Source: an uncultured Flavobacteriaceae bacterium
Lineage (GTDB): Bacteria; Bacteroidota; Bacteroidia; Flavobacteriales; Flavobacteriaceae
Assembly (NCBI GenBank): GCA_945788155.1
Contig: CALZKX010000218.1
Coordinates: 1-46,197, forward strand
DNA length: 46,197 nucleotides
Reading direction: 5' to 3'
Both the position numbers and the translations under genes were made by a program. The notes below the pieces were generated by a model. That model had not been told where the DNA came from, ran no database searches, and saw only the letters and a program-made list of their open reading frames with translations. Shown here one piece after another: positions 8,347-19,181 of this stretch; position 1 is the first letter of the stretch; every line of letters starts with the position of its first letter.

Positions 8347-11202
8347 TTATTTAAAAGCATTTTCTACTTCTAATAACATTTTATCAAGTTCATTTCTATA
8401 AAACCATTTTCCATGTAACATAACACCTTCAATTTCTTTTGTGTTTCTTATATCATTCAATGGGTTTTTATTTAGTAATACTAAGTTTGCATTTTTACCC
8501 TCTGTAATAGTTCCTTCAAGTGGGTATGAATCTAAATAACGTGACGCATTAACAGTACTTGCATTTAAAATATCAAAAGGCTTCATTCCTAATTCTTGTA
8601 GAATTTCCATTTCTCTATGAATTGAAAAACCTACAATAGCCATTCCAAATGTATCACTACCAGTTAATAATTTAACATCATTGTCATATAATACTTTGGT
8701 AAACTTTCGCATCCAAGTAGTGTATCTTTGAAATAAATCTTTAGCACTTACTCCATCTATAACCATTTTTTTAAAACTAGCTCTTGCATAATTTTTCTCT
8801 GTTAAATAATTTTCTCGTTCTTTCGGAGAAAGGTATTTAACCAAATCACTTTTTTTCATTTTTTCAAACTCGTTATTATCCAAATATTGTGGCATTTTTT
8901 CAAATACAACTAGTGTAGGAGTTATATAAATTCCACTATTTTTAATTTCCTGAGCAATAGTATTCAACTCTTCCAAATTATTATTTACATACGCATAATC
9001 TTCTTCTCCATTAAATATATATACAAACTCTTCCATATGTTCAATAGACTTCATTCGTAATGAGAATTCTAATGGAAGTTTACGTTGCGCATGACCAATA
9101 ATTTGTACGTCATTTTTATAGGCTTCATCAAGTAAAAACAAGTACAACTCTTTTGGTAGATTGTCTGCCAATTTTAAATAATCGTAGCCTAATTCTTTAT
9201 GTCTTTTAACTTGCTCTTTAATTAATGTTTTGTTTTTTAAGTGTTTATTTTTTAGATATGGTCCTGTAGTGTAATAGTTTGGCCCAAGGTATTCACCGGT
9301 TTTTACCTTGTTTCTAATTTTTATTTGTTTTTCCTCCTGCTTTGATTCTTCAGCCATATTACGAACTGTAGTGACTCCATTTGCAATTAAAAGTTTAAAG
9401 TCATCTTCAGGTGTGTCTTGTCCATTTCTCCAATGATAATGCATTTCAGATAAACCAGGAATTAAATATTTACCTGTAGCATCAATTGTTTTGTTTATGT
9501 TAAAAGTTGATTCTTTTGAACTTGGTTCAATACTAATAATTTTGCCATCAGAGACAACAACACGGTGATTCTTTAATATTGTTTCTTTATCCATTGGAAT
9601 GATATTCACATTTTCGAAAGCAATAATATTTAAATTCAACCACCTTGTTTTTATCTTTTCTTGATTGGGGGTTAAATTTTTAATAGGTATTATATTTTTT
9701 TCAGTTAAAGTTAACCCTACTTTGTCAAAGAAATCTTGATAATTTATTGGTGTATCCCCCGTAACATGGTTTTTAAAAAACTCACCAACAGATGGATACG
9801 TCATTGAACTGATTTCATCGATAAGATTGTCATCAATAAAAGCATTGTCTTTTCCATATTTAACAGAAAGGTCTTTCATTAAAGAAAGTATTCCTTTGGT
9901 ACCGTTACTTTCTTCTCTAAGGAGAATATCTAAACACATTGCTATTAAAGCGCCTTTTTGGTAAACGTTTGGGTAGTTTTTATGATATTTTACATCTATT
10001 ATTTGCTCACTCATTAAAGTAAAGCTTTGTGTATCATTATATTTTTTAGATGTTTTGAGTTTATTAAATATTTCAGAGTAAAATTCTTTTTCGCTAATTA
10101 AGTTTTGATTGATTTGAAATAGTTTAGAAAAATATTCCGTAACGCCTTCATATAACCAAAGGTGTTTTGAAAAATTAGGAGCATGATAGTCAAAGTCATG
10201 AATATCTTCAGAATGCATATTTAAAGGTGTTACAATATGAAAAAATTCATGGGCTAATAAATTCTTAAAATGATAAAAAAGCTCCTGTTTCTCCATAGTT
10301 TCTGGTAAAATCATTACTGTGGAAGAATGATGCTCTAAAGCACCATAGTCATTTGGTTTTATTTCTTTTCCGTCTGCAAAATATATTTGAATGTCATATC
10401 TAGATGTTGTTTTAAATTCTTTTAAATACGTTAGTTGTGATTGTAGCATATTAAAAACAACCGCTTTCATTTCTTTAGCGTTATAAACCTTGTTAGGAGA
10501 ATATACACTCAATACTATTTTCACATCATTTATTATAAATTCTTCAATATCTAGGTTTCCAAAGAATACAGGATTGTCAATTAAATCGAAATATCTAGGT
10601 GCTATAAAGGTATAGTTTGTTGTATTATCTTTATTTTCCGTTGTTTTTTTTAATTCTAAACCTGTAGCGTAAGAAAAATCATTTGAAGCTTTTATTTCTA
10701 AACTATACTTAATATTCTGCAAACCTTCAAAATAACCAACAAATCCATGCGTGTTTAAAATATAGTTTTCATGAGAAATATTTGTACCTGCTGGGAATTG
10801 GGGAATATTGGTGTTTTTGTCTTTATCAAGATCAAATGTATCATTAACCAAGTACGTGATTTTGCTTATTTTTTTAGCACGTTTAATCTTCCATGAATTA
10901 ACATCTATTTTCTCTACAGGTAATTTATTCCCTTTTATATCAAATGCTTGTAAATTTTCTACAAACCTCCCAAAATCACTAATCGCATACGTACCTTGAA
11001 TAACTTTTGGTAATCTATAGATTATTGATTTAGATTCAAGGTTGTTTACATTTACAGTAACAGCTATTTTATCATTAATTATGGTTGTTAAATCTATTGT
11101 AGTCAAAATTGAAGTAACATTATTATCTACAACTTTGTTCTTAGCAAAGGTAGATCCGTAAAAGAATATAAAAACAAATAAGATTTTAATAGAGTAATTC
11201 AT
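8347..11202 (-). CDS. M61-family aminopeptidase fused to an amidohydrolase domain
   Basis: N-terminal signal peptide, LLAHEFFHIVTPLN (HExxH) and WLYEGVTEYFS; C-terminal IDATGKYLIPGLSEMHYHW...GVTTVRNMAE...EGTITEGKNANLVLLNKNPL; ATG at 11202 preferred over 11232. Confidence 0.85.
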   Translation of the reverse strand: MNYSIKILFVFIFFYGSTFAKNKVVDNNVTSILTTIDLTTIINDKIAVTVNVNNLESKSIIYRLPKVIQGTYAISDFGRFVENLQAFDIKGNKLPVEKIDVNSWKIKRAKKISKITYLVNDTFDLDKDKNTNIPQFPAGTNISHENYILNTHGFVGYFEGLQNIKYSLEIKASNDFSYATGLELKKTTENKDNTTNYTFIAPRYFDLIDNPVFFGNLDIEEFIINDVKIVLSVYSPNKVYNAKEMKAVVFNMLQSQLTYLKEFKTTSRYDIQIYFADGKEIKPNDYGALEHHSSTVMILPETMEKQELFYHFKNLLAHEFFHIVTPLNMHSEDIHDFDYHAPNFSKHLWLYEGVTEYFSKLFQINQNLISEKEFYSEIFNKLKTSKKYNDTQSFTLMSEQIIDVKYHKNYPNVYQKGALIAMCLDILLREESNGTKGILSLMKDLSVKYGKDNAFIDDNLIDEISSMTYPSVGEFFKNHVTGDTPINYQDFFDKVGLTLTEKNIIPIKNLTPNQEKIKTRWLNLNIIAFENVNIIPMDKETILKNHRVVVSDGKIISIEPSSKESTFNINKTIDATGKYLIPGLSEMHYHWRNGQDTPEDDFKLLIANGVTTVRNMAEESKQEEKQIKIRNKVKTGEYLGPNYYTTGPYLKNKHLKNKTLIKEQVKRHKELGYDYLKLADNLPKELYLFLLDEAYKNDVQIIGHAQRKLPLEFSLRMKSIEHMEEFVYIFNGEEDYAYVNNNLEELNTIAQEIKNSGIYITPTLVVFEKMPQYLDNNEFEKMKKSDLVKYLSPKERENYLTEKNYARASFKKMVIDGVSAKDLFQRYTTWMRKFTKVLYDNDVKLLTGSDTFGMAIVGFSIHREMEILQELGMKPFDILNASTVNASRYLDSYPLEGTITEGKNANLVLLNKNPLNDIRNTKEIEGVMLHGKWFYRNELDKMLLEVENAFK

Positions 11203-11306
11203 CAATCGTAGATTTATAAATATTGAGTTCACAAATATTTAATTTTAATTATAATCTAAAGCCATGCTTTCAAGTCCAATTAGTCCCATTTAGCGTATTG
11301 GGATAG

Positions 11307-12410
11307 TTATTTATTATTATTTTTATATTGAGTCGGAGTAAGGCCTGTTTCTTTTTTAAAAATTCTATAGAAACTACTTTTAGAATTAAACCCACAAGTT
11401 TCAGCTATACCAGTAATAGAGTATTTATCAAATTCATTTGAAGTTAGTTTCTTTTTTGCTTTTTCAATTCTATACTTGTTTATTAAATCATAAAAAGTCG
11501 TTTGCATTTCATCATTGATAATGATTGATAATTTACGCTCAGGAATATTTGCAATATTTGCTAATGTTCTTAAGGTTAATGCTTGTGTTAAATAAGGTTT
11601 TTCTGTTCTAATAACCTGCTCAAATTTCTCTTTTAGATGGTGTAAATCTGTAGCCATATTGCTGTTTTGAAACTTTCTTTCATTAGTCATAAAATCAGGT
11701 AGAAAAATCGTTGATTGCGTAAGGCCATAATACCCCAAATAAAACATAGCTGTAACCAAAGCTAAAACAGTAGCATAGCCTAATTCAGCAGCATTTAAAT
11801 TAAAGAGCACAGACAGAGCAATCATTAGTATATCTAAAACAATGGCAACAGAAAAACAAAGAACAAAATTACGAACCCAAAAAAAATCTTTTTGATTGAT
11901 ATTAGAATACTGTTTTTTTATATTTTGTTTCGTATTAATAAACAGACGTATTGAAAAATATAAGTACAAAATACTTATCGTATCTTGAAAAAGACCTTGA
12001 GTATAATCATTCGTTATCAAATTTAAATGCGTAAAAACTTCTTGACCTTTTAAGTGATTTACGATGGACGGAATAATATAAACCACAAGATATATTGCAA
12101 AAAACGTAAAATGTTTTAATGTTTTTTTAAATGAGAATTTATCTGGCTTACAAATAGATAATATGTAAATATAAATTAGTGGTGCTAAAAACAAACGGAC
12201 ACCATTTGCAAATAAAAATGTAACAGTATATAGCGAATCAAGATCATGGAGTTTAGCATAAAAATGAATTAATGTTACTAAAATAACACACCAAAACAGA
12301 CCTAATAATTTATGTGGCTTTTGTTTATTATTTATTCGGATTAACCCAATTAATACAATTACATTAAGTAAAAAACCTGTTATTAAAATAAAATCTATAA
12401 TTAACTTCAA
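11307..12410 (-). CDS. AraC-family transcriptional regulator with N-terminal multi-TM region
   Basis: C-terminal HTH: KYSITGIAETCGFNSKSSFYRIFKKETGLTPTQYK; about 7 hydrophobic segments at the N-terminus. Confidence 0.9.
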   Translation of the reverse strand: MKLIIDFILITGFLLNVIVLIGLIRINNKQKPHKLLGLFWCVILVTLIHFYAKLHDLDSLYTVTFLFANGVRLFLAPLIYIYILSICKPDKFSFKKTLKHFTFFAIYLVVYIIPSIVNHLKGQEVFTHLNLITNDYTQGLFQDTISILYLYFSIRLFINTKQNIKKQYSNINQKDFFWVRNFVLCFSVAIVLDILMIALSVLFNLNAAELGYATVLALVTAMFYLGYYGLTQSTIFLPDFMTNERKFQNSNMATDLHHLKEKFEQVIRTEKPYLTQALTLRTLANIANIPERKLSIIINDEMQTTFYDLINKYRIEKAKKKLTSNEFDKYSITGIAETCGFNSKSSFYRIFKKETGLTPTQYKNNNK

Positions 12411-12516
12411 TTTTTAATGCTTTTATTTCGCAATATAGTAGTTTTGATTTTGAAAGCTAATTAGAAATATTGAAAAATAGAGCGTGTGTTTTTTCCTAGA
12501 TGGAGCATTGGCAAAA

Positions 12517-13358
12517 CGGCCTCAGAAAACTTTGGTCAAAACAATAGGCGAATGAGCGTACATATTTTAGAGGTCTAGCAATACACAATATTAAAAATAT
12601 ATAGTTTAATTATACTTCCAAGCAATCTTAACGAGTTACAATGTTTTATAAAATATAGCGATTGAGCCGTATATTGTTTCCAAAGTTTTGTGCAGCCTTG
12701 ATTTTTTTGTTTCTTTTTTTATCAAGAAAAAAAGATAATAAAACATTTAAAAAGAATTAATTGGAATTCTAAGTAGAACAAGAGCTTAGAATTTTATTTT
12801 TCTTAAAATTTAAGCTCTTGTGGCAAGTTTACGAGAATCTCCTGAAAAAAATTACAACGAAGATTTCCTCGAATACGAGAATTTTAATAACATCTAAAAG
12901 TTTAGCTTTTTTTGGCGCTGGCAATGCGGTTAGAAATTGTGTTTTAAAAAATTAATGCAATAGCATAATTATTTTAAAAAAACAATTAAGTGCAAAGGCA
13001 GCGGCAATTTTACATAATGGCAAATTATAGTTACAAATTGTTAAACGAGAAGTTTCTTGAGAATTGCGTATTTAAAAAATGTTGAACAATTGTACAGAAT
13101 ATTAAAATTATACGAAAAGTAAAATACGAATGTTTAAAATGACCCGAGTACTGAATATTATTGTGTATCTAAAAAACACTCTAGGATATTTGAAATAATA
13201 TAGAATTATAGCTATCAAATAATGATACAAGTTAATAAGCCGTAATTTCTTTTAACATAATTGTTGACGATATAGACCTAAAGGTACTATATCTACAATT
13301 ATGTGTAAATAGCCTAAAAAACGGCTATACAAAAATTACTATATATTTGTACTATAAT
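12517..13358. repeat. Diverged ~0.8 kb non-coding direct repeat, copy 2
   Basis: Collinear with 7461-8190, including the same hairpin positions; ends with TATATTTGTACTATAAT, corresponding to AATATTTGTACTATAAT in copy 1. Confidence 0.85.
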
Positions 13359-13398
13359 TTTTCTTATGTCTAATAATAAGTTGAAGAAGCTAATATTT

Positions 13399-13911
13399 TC
13401 ACCCAAAACTCCTCAACAATACAAAAGCTTCCAAAGAAAATTTACCAGTCTTATAATTCTTTTTCTTCTCAAAATGTACATTAATAATCTCCCCAAACTT
13501 TGTTTGCTGTTCCAGTTTGTGAATCAAAGTAACAATAGAATTGTAGTCACCAATCAAACTAAACTGATATGTTTTTATGGATATTCCATTTTGAGCATAA
13601 GAATGGGGTTCTAAAAACCCACTTACTTTTAAGGAGCTGTTCTTGCTGAATGTATTTATAGTTTTTAACAGATTATTCTGAATGGAATTCCCATCCAGTT
13701 GATATTTTTTAAGAATGGAGTCGTAATACACTTGTTTTTGTTTAAGTATAGATAATTGCTGTGGAGCGGTTTCAAAAAGCACCTCTTGGTTTTTTAAATT
13801 CGCATACTGTTTTTTCAGTGTGATTGTTTCAGAAAACCCTAATTTATAACAGATAAACACTGTCAAAATAACACCAATGATTAAGCTGATATTTTTTGAT
13901 TTAGGGCTCAT
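13399..13911 (-). CDS. GspM/PilO-like inner-membrane protein
   Basis: Single N-terminal TM, coiled coil, ferredoxin-like C-terminus (YQFSLIGDYNSIVTLIHKLEQ); operonic with GspL/GspD/GspE-like genes. Confidence 0.65.
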   Translation of the reverse strand: MSPKSKNISLIIGVILTVFICYKLGFSETITLKKQYANLKNQEVLFETAPQQLSILKQKQVYYDSILKKYQLDGNSIQNNLLKTINTFSKNSSLKVSGFLEPHSYAQNGISIKTYQFSLIGDYNSIVTLIHKLEQQTKFGEIINVHFEKKKNYKTGKFSLEAFVLLRSFG

Positions 13912-15110
13912 GGTTTTAGGAGTAGTTTAATGCTAAAATTAGAACTTGAAGCAGTCACATCATTGTAATCCAAAATTTCCACTTTATGGATCCATGATTT
14001 TTTTTCTAACTCTGAGACCCAAGTTGAGAAGGTATGACTATCAGAGGATCCACCATTGATAAGAATTGCATTTGGATCATTTATTATCGGTTCATTGTCT
14101 TTAATGCCTTTTAGTAAGGGTTGATAATTGAGTTCAGAAAGCAAAATGGAGCTAGGTAAATTTTGACCGATAATATTGATATAAAACGAGCTTTTGGATG
14201 TATTAATCTTCAACATGTCATTGGCTAGTTTTTGGATGCTGTCCACGTCTTTTTTAAGTGTGATAATTTTTTGGTTTGTTTTATTATTGAATAGACTAAG
14301 TGCTTGCAGTTCTTTTACATTATTGAAGTAATGGTTAAATAGAAAAAAGTTAATAAGTAGCGATATGAAGATTATTCCAAGACTCAACTTTAAAAGCACA
14401 TTGAAGAACTGAACTTGTTTCAGTTTATGTGTAAGTGCTTCTTTTTTTTCAGCAGCATTGGTAATCGGATCATAGGTTTTTAAAACCTGGTTAAAGGCTC
14501 CACAAAGTGATAACAAGAAGCGGTTATTGGTTTGAAGTCCATTAATATCATACTCTTTTTGATCCGGACACACTTCCAAAGTTATCTCATCAATTATGGC
14601 CCCACTTTTTTGAATGGATGCATTGGATGTATAAATGGGGTTATCATTTATGAACTCATTAATACTAGAAACCACTAAGTTCCCAAGATAAAACTCTCCA
14701 ATGATAATGTTCTGTTCGGAATATTTTGAGAGTAAAGCATCGACATAGTCTTTTCTACAGATGGATACAAAGCTATAGCTTCCCTGTTTGTTTATTTCAA
14801 AATAAAAGTCGTCTAGCTTAATATTAGGAAAAGCATTAAATACCAATTCAACACTCTCTTTAGTAGAAGACGCTATTCTTTTTGTCAGGATATTTTCAGT
14901 ATTAATAATCAGGGCAGCATGCTGATTTTTTTTTAATTCATCAGAAAGTTCCACAAAGGAAGTAGCTTTAAAAGCATGGGTAACATCAACTGTCTTTTTT
15001 TGCTTTTGCAGTAAGCTAACATAAAGCAGATCTCCACTATCATCAGTAGTATGTTCAATCCCACAAAAGAGATTTCCATAGAGTAAATATGATGCAAGCC
15101 TGTCAAACAT
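13908..15110 (-). CDS. GspL / PilM-PilN-like protein
   Basis: Long N-terminal cytoplasmic domain, one TM (LSLGIIFISLLINFFLF), PilN-like periplasmic domain (LPSSILLSELNYQPL...WVSELEKKSWIHKVEI). Confidence 0.65.
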   Translation of the reverse strand: MFDRLASYLLYGNLFCGIEHTTDDSGDLLYVSLLQKQKKTVDVTHAFKATSFVELSDELKKNQHAALIINTENILTKRIASSTKESVELVFNAFPNIKLDDFYFEINKQGSYSFVSICRKDYVDALLSKYSEQNIIIGEFYLGNLVVSSINEFINDNPIYTSNASIQKSGAIIDEITLEVCPDQKEYDINGLQTNNRFLLSLCGAFNQVLKTYDPITNAAEKKEALTHKLKQVQFFNVLLKLSLGIIFISLLINFFLFNHYFNNVKELQALSLFNNKTNQKIITLKKDVDSIQKLANDMLKINTSKSSFYINIIGQNLPSSILLSELNYQPLLKGIKDNEPIINDPNAILINGGSSDSHTFSTWVSELEKKSWIHKVEILDYNDVTASSSNFSIKLLLKP

Positions 15111-17263
15111 TATTTAATGATGGTTGGTTTAATAAGAATGGTCAATTTAGACTTTGAAGCCGTTCGTTTGCGTTTGCTAAACAAATATTTAATTATTGGA
15201 ATTCTGGCTAATAATGGTACACCAGAACCAGATTTATTTTTCATTTGTTCTTCCAGTCCACCTAAAATAGCAACATCTTGATCCTGCATACGTATGATAG
15301 AACTAAAGTTTCTAGAGATCACATCGGGCGGTGCATCCTCTGCAACACGAGTTCCAAAACTGGACTGTATCACAGAAATATCCAATAACACTTGCCCATC
15401 TCCAGACACTGAAGGTTTGATTGTGAGCCCTAATTCTGCATCAATGGGGAGGTAATTGGTTATTTCAGAAGTTTGAGGGTTGTCTGTGCCATAGATATTC
15501 CGTTCAGTGACCGCATAGAATGATGTCTGCCCATTGGTAAAGGACGCTCTATGACTATTTAAGGTTGCCAGTCTTGGCGTAGATGTTATTTTTAAATCCC
15601 CGTTGGTCTCCATGGCTTTAATTGTGGCAAAAAAATTCGCTCCTACTTTTCCTAAGTTAAAACTCCCAAAACCATTAAAACTCCTGATGAGTTTATTAAC
15701 TGTCTTAGCACCAAGGGTCAGATCCGCTTCAGGAAACAAGGCACCATTTGTGGTGGTGGGCTCATTACCAATGCCCCAACTCACTCCAGTTTCTATGGTA
15801 GCACTTTTTTTAACCTCAATAATCATCACTTCAATTAGAACCACAGGCACTTCTTTATCGATCTCTTTGATAAACTTTTTAAAGCGTTCCACTTTGGGAG
15901 CCGATCCATTGACATAAAAACTGTTAAGCTCATAATCAATTTTGATATCCAAATCATTGGTGATCTCATCAGGAAGAACTTTAAGCAAAGACTCTCTTTC
16001 TGATTTTTCCTGAGTATTGTTTGTTTGATTGTTCTGTGATGGCCTGTTGTTATTTTGATTGTAGGAACTGTTGTAGCTATTTCTGAGATTATTGGAGCCA
16101 CTCAGATTATTTAAAACCCTGGAAGAGGTCGTATTGATATCTCCTCCCATGGGATTGGATAACAGTTCTATGGAACGGTGCTGTAAATGGACCACTTCAA
16201 TGGTCTTGATACTTAATTGGGTATCTGTCCCAAAGAAGTAACGCTTGCCTTCTTTTTTAAAGCTAAATACTAAAGAGCTGCTATTTGGTTTTGAGGCCTC
16301 ACTATTTCTTGAACTTTGATTGGTTTGAGAGGACTTAGTTTGAGCAGCCTCAATCTGTTGCATCTCAAAAACCTTAATGAGCAATTCATCAAAAGAAATG
16401 GCCTGTGCATTAAGCGTTACATTTCCTGCTTTTTCTAAGGGTGTGGCCGTAAAAATATCTAAGCCTAAAATAGCTCCAATAGTATTGATGATCTCAGCAA
16501 TAGGTTTGTTTGTGAAATTGACATTAAGTAATTGTTTTTCCTTGTCCAATACTGTAAAAGAAGTATTCCCTTGACCTTTGCCCAATAAACGCTTATCACT
16601 GTTTTCAGGATCATTGGTTTTAAGCGTATCTTCAAAAATCCAAAAACCGTCCTCTGTTTGTTCTGTAAATAGGTTATTGGCTAGGGCTAATTTATACATG
16701 GCTACCTCAAAGGGTGCTTCCTGTATATATGAGGTTATTTGCATATTTTCCAACCCAGGTGCAAACACCAAGTTTTTTCCAGAGGCATCAATAATACGTT
16801 TAAACACCTCATACAGATTGTCATTTTTGGCATCAATGGAAATGGTATTGTTATTTGGGTCATAGGAAACAGGAATGACTTTTGGTTCTTTAGCTACTTC
16901 AGGAACCATATAAGGTTTAAAGGCGAGTATGTCTCCTGTAAACTCAATGGTCAATTGGTATTCCTTACAAAGGAACAGTAGTAAGTCAACCACCGAAACC
17001 TTCTGAAAGTTATTGACGATAGTAATGTTGTTAAGTGAGGGATCTACATTAATATTGAGTTTATGGATTTCTGCAATAGCTCTTAAAAAGTTAGAAAGCG
17101 AGATGGTATTGACATCAATGGTTGCAGAATAATCCTCAATGAGACCAGAATTTTCTTCAGATAATAAAGTCAGTTGTTCTTTGATTGGAATCAAACGATC
17201 TACTTCCTGTGAGAATCCCATACTAAAAAAAAGCAGTGTAATGATGTATAGTAATCTTTTCAT
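15110..17263 (-). CDS. Secretin (GspD/PilQ family)
   Basis: Signal peptide; repeated N-domains; secretin core VPVVLIEVMIIEVKKSATIETGVSWG...LKITSTPRLATLNSHRASFTNGQ...AILGGLEEQ...VPLLARIPIIKYLFSKR; ATG at 17263 preferred. Confidence 0.92.
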   Translation of the reverse strand: MKRLLYIITLLFFSMGFSQEVDRLIPIKEQLTLLSEENSGLIEDYSATIDVNTISLSNFLRAIAEIHKLNINVDPSLNNITIVNNFQKVSVVDLLLFLCKEYQLTIEFTGDILAFKPYMVPEVAKEPKVIPVSYDPNNNTISIDAKNDNLYEVFKRIIDASGKNLVFAPGLENMQITSYIQEAPFEVAMYKLALANNLFTEQTEDGFWIFEDTLKTNDPENSDKRLLGKGQGNTSFTVLDKEKQLLNVNFTNKPIAEIINTIGAILGLDIFTATPLEKAGNVTLNAQAISFDELLIKVFEMQQIEAAQTKSSQTNQSSRNSEASKPNSSSLVFSFKKEGKRYFFGTDTQLSIKTIEVVHLQHRSIELLSNPMGGDINTTSSRVLNNLSGSNNLRNSYNSSYNQNNNRPSQNNQTNNTQEKSERESLLKVLPDEITNDLDIKIDYELNSFYVNGSAPKVERFKKFIKEIDKEVPVVLIEVMIIEVKKSATIETGVSWGIGNEPTTTNGALFPEADLTLGAKTVNKLIRSFNGFGSFNLGKVGANFFATIKAMETNGDLKITSTPRLATLNSHRASFTNGQTSFYAVTERNIYGTDNPQTSEITNYLPIDAELGLTIKPSVSGDGQVLLDISVIQSSFGTRVAEDAPPDVISRNFSSIIRMQDQDVAILGGLEEQMKNKSGSGVPLLARIPIIKYLFSKRKRTASKSKLTILIKPTIIK

Positions 17264-17290
17264 ATATTTTTTGCCCAAAGGGGATGATTT

Positions 17291-18703
17291 TTAATCCGTT
17301 AGTAATGAATAGACTTCCTCGACAGAAGTGATGCCTTTAAACACTAAATCAAGGGCATTATCTTTAATTGTATGTATGCCATGCTCTTTGAGGTAGTCGT
17401 CAATTTCAAGAACATTATCTTTTATATGTGGTATGAGGTCTTTGGTAATAGGAATGATCTCATAGACGGCTTTTCTTCCTTGATATCCTGTATGATGACA
17501 GACGTTACAACCACTAGCTATAAAGTGCGTCTGCAATTGTTTAGGAATTTCAAAATTGCTTGGAAATGTTTCATTTGAAATGGTGGTTTCTTTTTTACAG
17601 TCGGGGCATAGTTTTCTAACAAGTCTTTGAGCCACACTTACGTTTAGCGTACTGGCAATTAAAAAGGCTGGGATTCCCATATCAATAAGCCTAGAAATCG
17701 TAGCCCAAGCAGAATTGGTATGTATGGTGGACAACACTAAATGTCCTGTAAGGGCTGCTCTAATGGCCATATTGGCAGTATTTACATCCCTTATCTCACC
17801 CACCATAATAATGTCAGGATCTTGTCGTAGAAACGTACGCAACGTAGAAGCAAAATCAAGACCTATATTCTCCTTTAGTTGTACCTGATTGATGCCTTCC
17901 AAAGTATATTCTATCGGATCTTCAATGGTTAGAATATTGGTATTTGCATCATTGAGCAGTTTTAAAGTTGCGTATAAGGTGGTTGTCTTGCCAGATCCTG
18001 TTGGCCCAGAAATCAGAACAATCCCATTGGGGTTTTTAATGGTTTCTTTATAAGATGCCAATTCCCTGTCCGTAAATCCCAAATCCTCTAAAACAATCTC
18101 ACTGGCATCTTTATTTAAAATACGGAGGACTATTTTTTCACCATAAAGGGTTGGTAAACTAGATGCGCGGATATCAAACTCTTGTTGATTGACTTTCATG
18201 GTAATTCTACCGTCCTGCGGAAGACGCTTTTCCGAGATGTCCAGTCCAGCCTTGATTTTGATCTTATTTACTATGATGGGATATTCTTCTAGAGGAATTA
18301 GATAATGTTCCTTGAGCTTGCCATCCAATCTAAATCGAACCCTGCAAGTTTCTTCATAATGCTCAAAATGAATATCACTGCAACCGATATTTTGGGCGTT
18401 TAATAAAAGTGTTTCCAGAAAATCGTTCTGATAATGTAATTGTGCAGTTGTTTTTGATTGATTCTGTCTGTAATTCTTGCTTAAATAGTTTTCTATGGTC
18501 TGAAGTTCTTCCTTTCTAAGATGAACATCTTTTCCTAAGATGATTTGAAGTTCTTTTTGTAATGCCTCTGAATCATCAACTGATAAAAAGCTGATCATAT
18601 TATCATCTGCTTTTATAGGAACGATTTTATAATGGTATGCCTGTTCACTGCTAATGAGCTGCAATAATGAGGTAGGGATGTCTAAGGAAATGCGGAGCTC
18701 CAT
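17291..18703 (-). CDS. GspE/PilB-type secretion ATPase
   Basis: GPTGSGKTTTLYATLK, LTIEDPIEYTLEGINQVQ, LRQDPDIIMVGEIRD, tetracysteine CPDCKKE...CNVCHHTGYQGR. Confidence 0.95.
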   Translation of the reverse strand: MELRISLDIPTSLLQLISSEQAYHYKIVPIKADDNMISFLSVDDSEALQKELQIILGKDVHLRKEELQTIENYLSKNYRQNQSKTTAQLHYQNDFLETLLLNAQNIGCSDIHFEHYEETCRVRFRLDGKLKEHYLIPLEEYPIIVNKIKIKAGLDISEKRLPQDGRITMKVNQQEFDIRASSLPTLYGEKIVLRILNKDASEIVLEDLGFTDRELASYKETIKNPNGIVLISGPTGSGKTTTLYATLKLLNDANTNILTIEDPIEYTLEGINQVQLKENIGLDFASTLRTFLRQDPDIIMVGEIRDVNTANMAIRAALTGHLVLSTIHTNSAWATISRLIDMGIPAFLIASTLNVSVAQRLVRKLCPDCKKETTISNETFPSNFEIPKQLQTHFIASGCNVCHHTGYQGRKAVYEIIPITKDLIPHIKDNVLEIDDYLKEHGIHTIKDNALDLVFKGITSVEEVYSLLTD

Positions 18704-18704
18704 A

Positions 18705-19181
18705 TCAAATGCTATAAACTGAATTAATAAATCCGAACCAATATGCTACATAAGTCAAACCAAAAAACAGACTCATATAGCCTGCTAGAGGTACAGTACT
18801 CGTATTTTTCTTAGTAACTACATATAATATCAAAGAAAAAATCAGTGAGCAAATAAAGATGACGATAAAGGATACACTGGAAAAGGCAAAGGCCAATCCA
18901 AAGAATAGCAGGATGTCACCTAGACCAATACTGTCAAAAAATGAAGCTTTTAATTTGAATCTGGAATATATGTATACTAGAAACAGCAGTAAAAACACAA
19001 AGGCAGCATTGATTAGAATAGACGTTACAAAAAGCTCTGTGATGGTCTCTGAGAAATACAAAAACCCACAACACAGACCAATTAAAGGGAACAGAAACCA
19101 ATGTACCTGACGCTCCTTATGGTCTTGATAGAAAACTATGAAGAACAGTATAATTAATGTTATTTTGGCTAATATGTCCAT
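18705..19181 (-). CDS. Short A24-type prepilin peptidase
   Basis: FYQDHKERQVHWFLFP and SIGLGDILLFFGLAFAF (GxGD aspartyl motif), multiple TMs; lacks the N-terminal methylase/zinc region. Confidence 0.8.
   Translation of the reverse strand: MDILAKITLIILFFIVFYQDHKERQVHWFLFPLIGLCCGFLYFSETITELFVTSILINAAFVFLLLFLVYIYSRFKLKASFFDSIGLGDILLFFGLAFAFSSVSFIVIFICSLIFSLILYVVTKKNTSTVPLAGYMSLFFGLTYVAYWFGFINSVYSI

Noticed and set aside
15603-16981. Several plus-strand and minus-strand small ORFs inside the secretin gene
   Set aside because: Shadow ORFs within a clear secretin coding frame.
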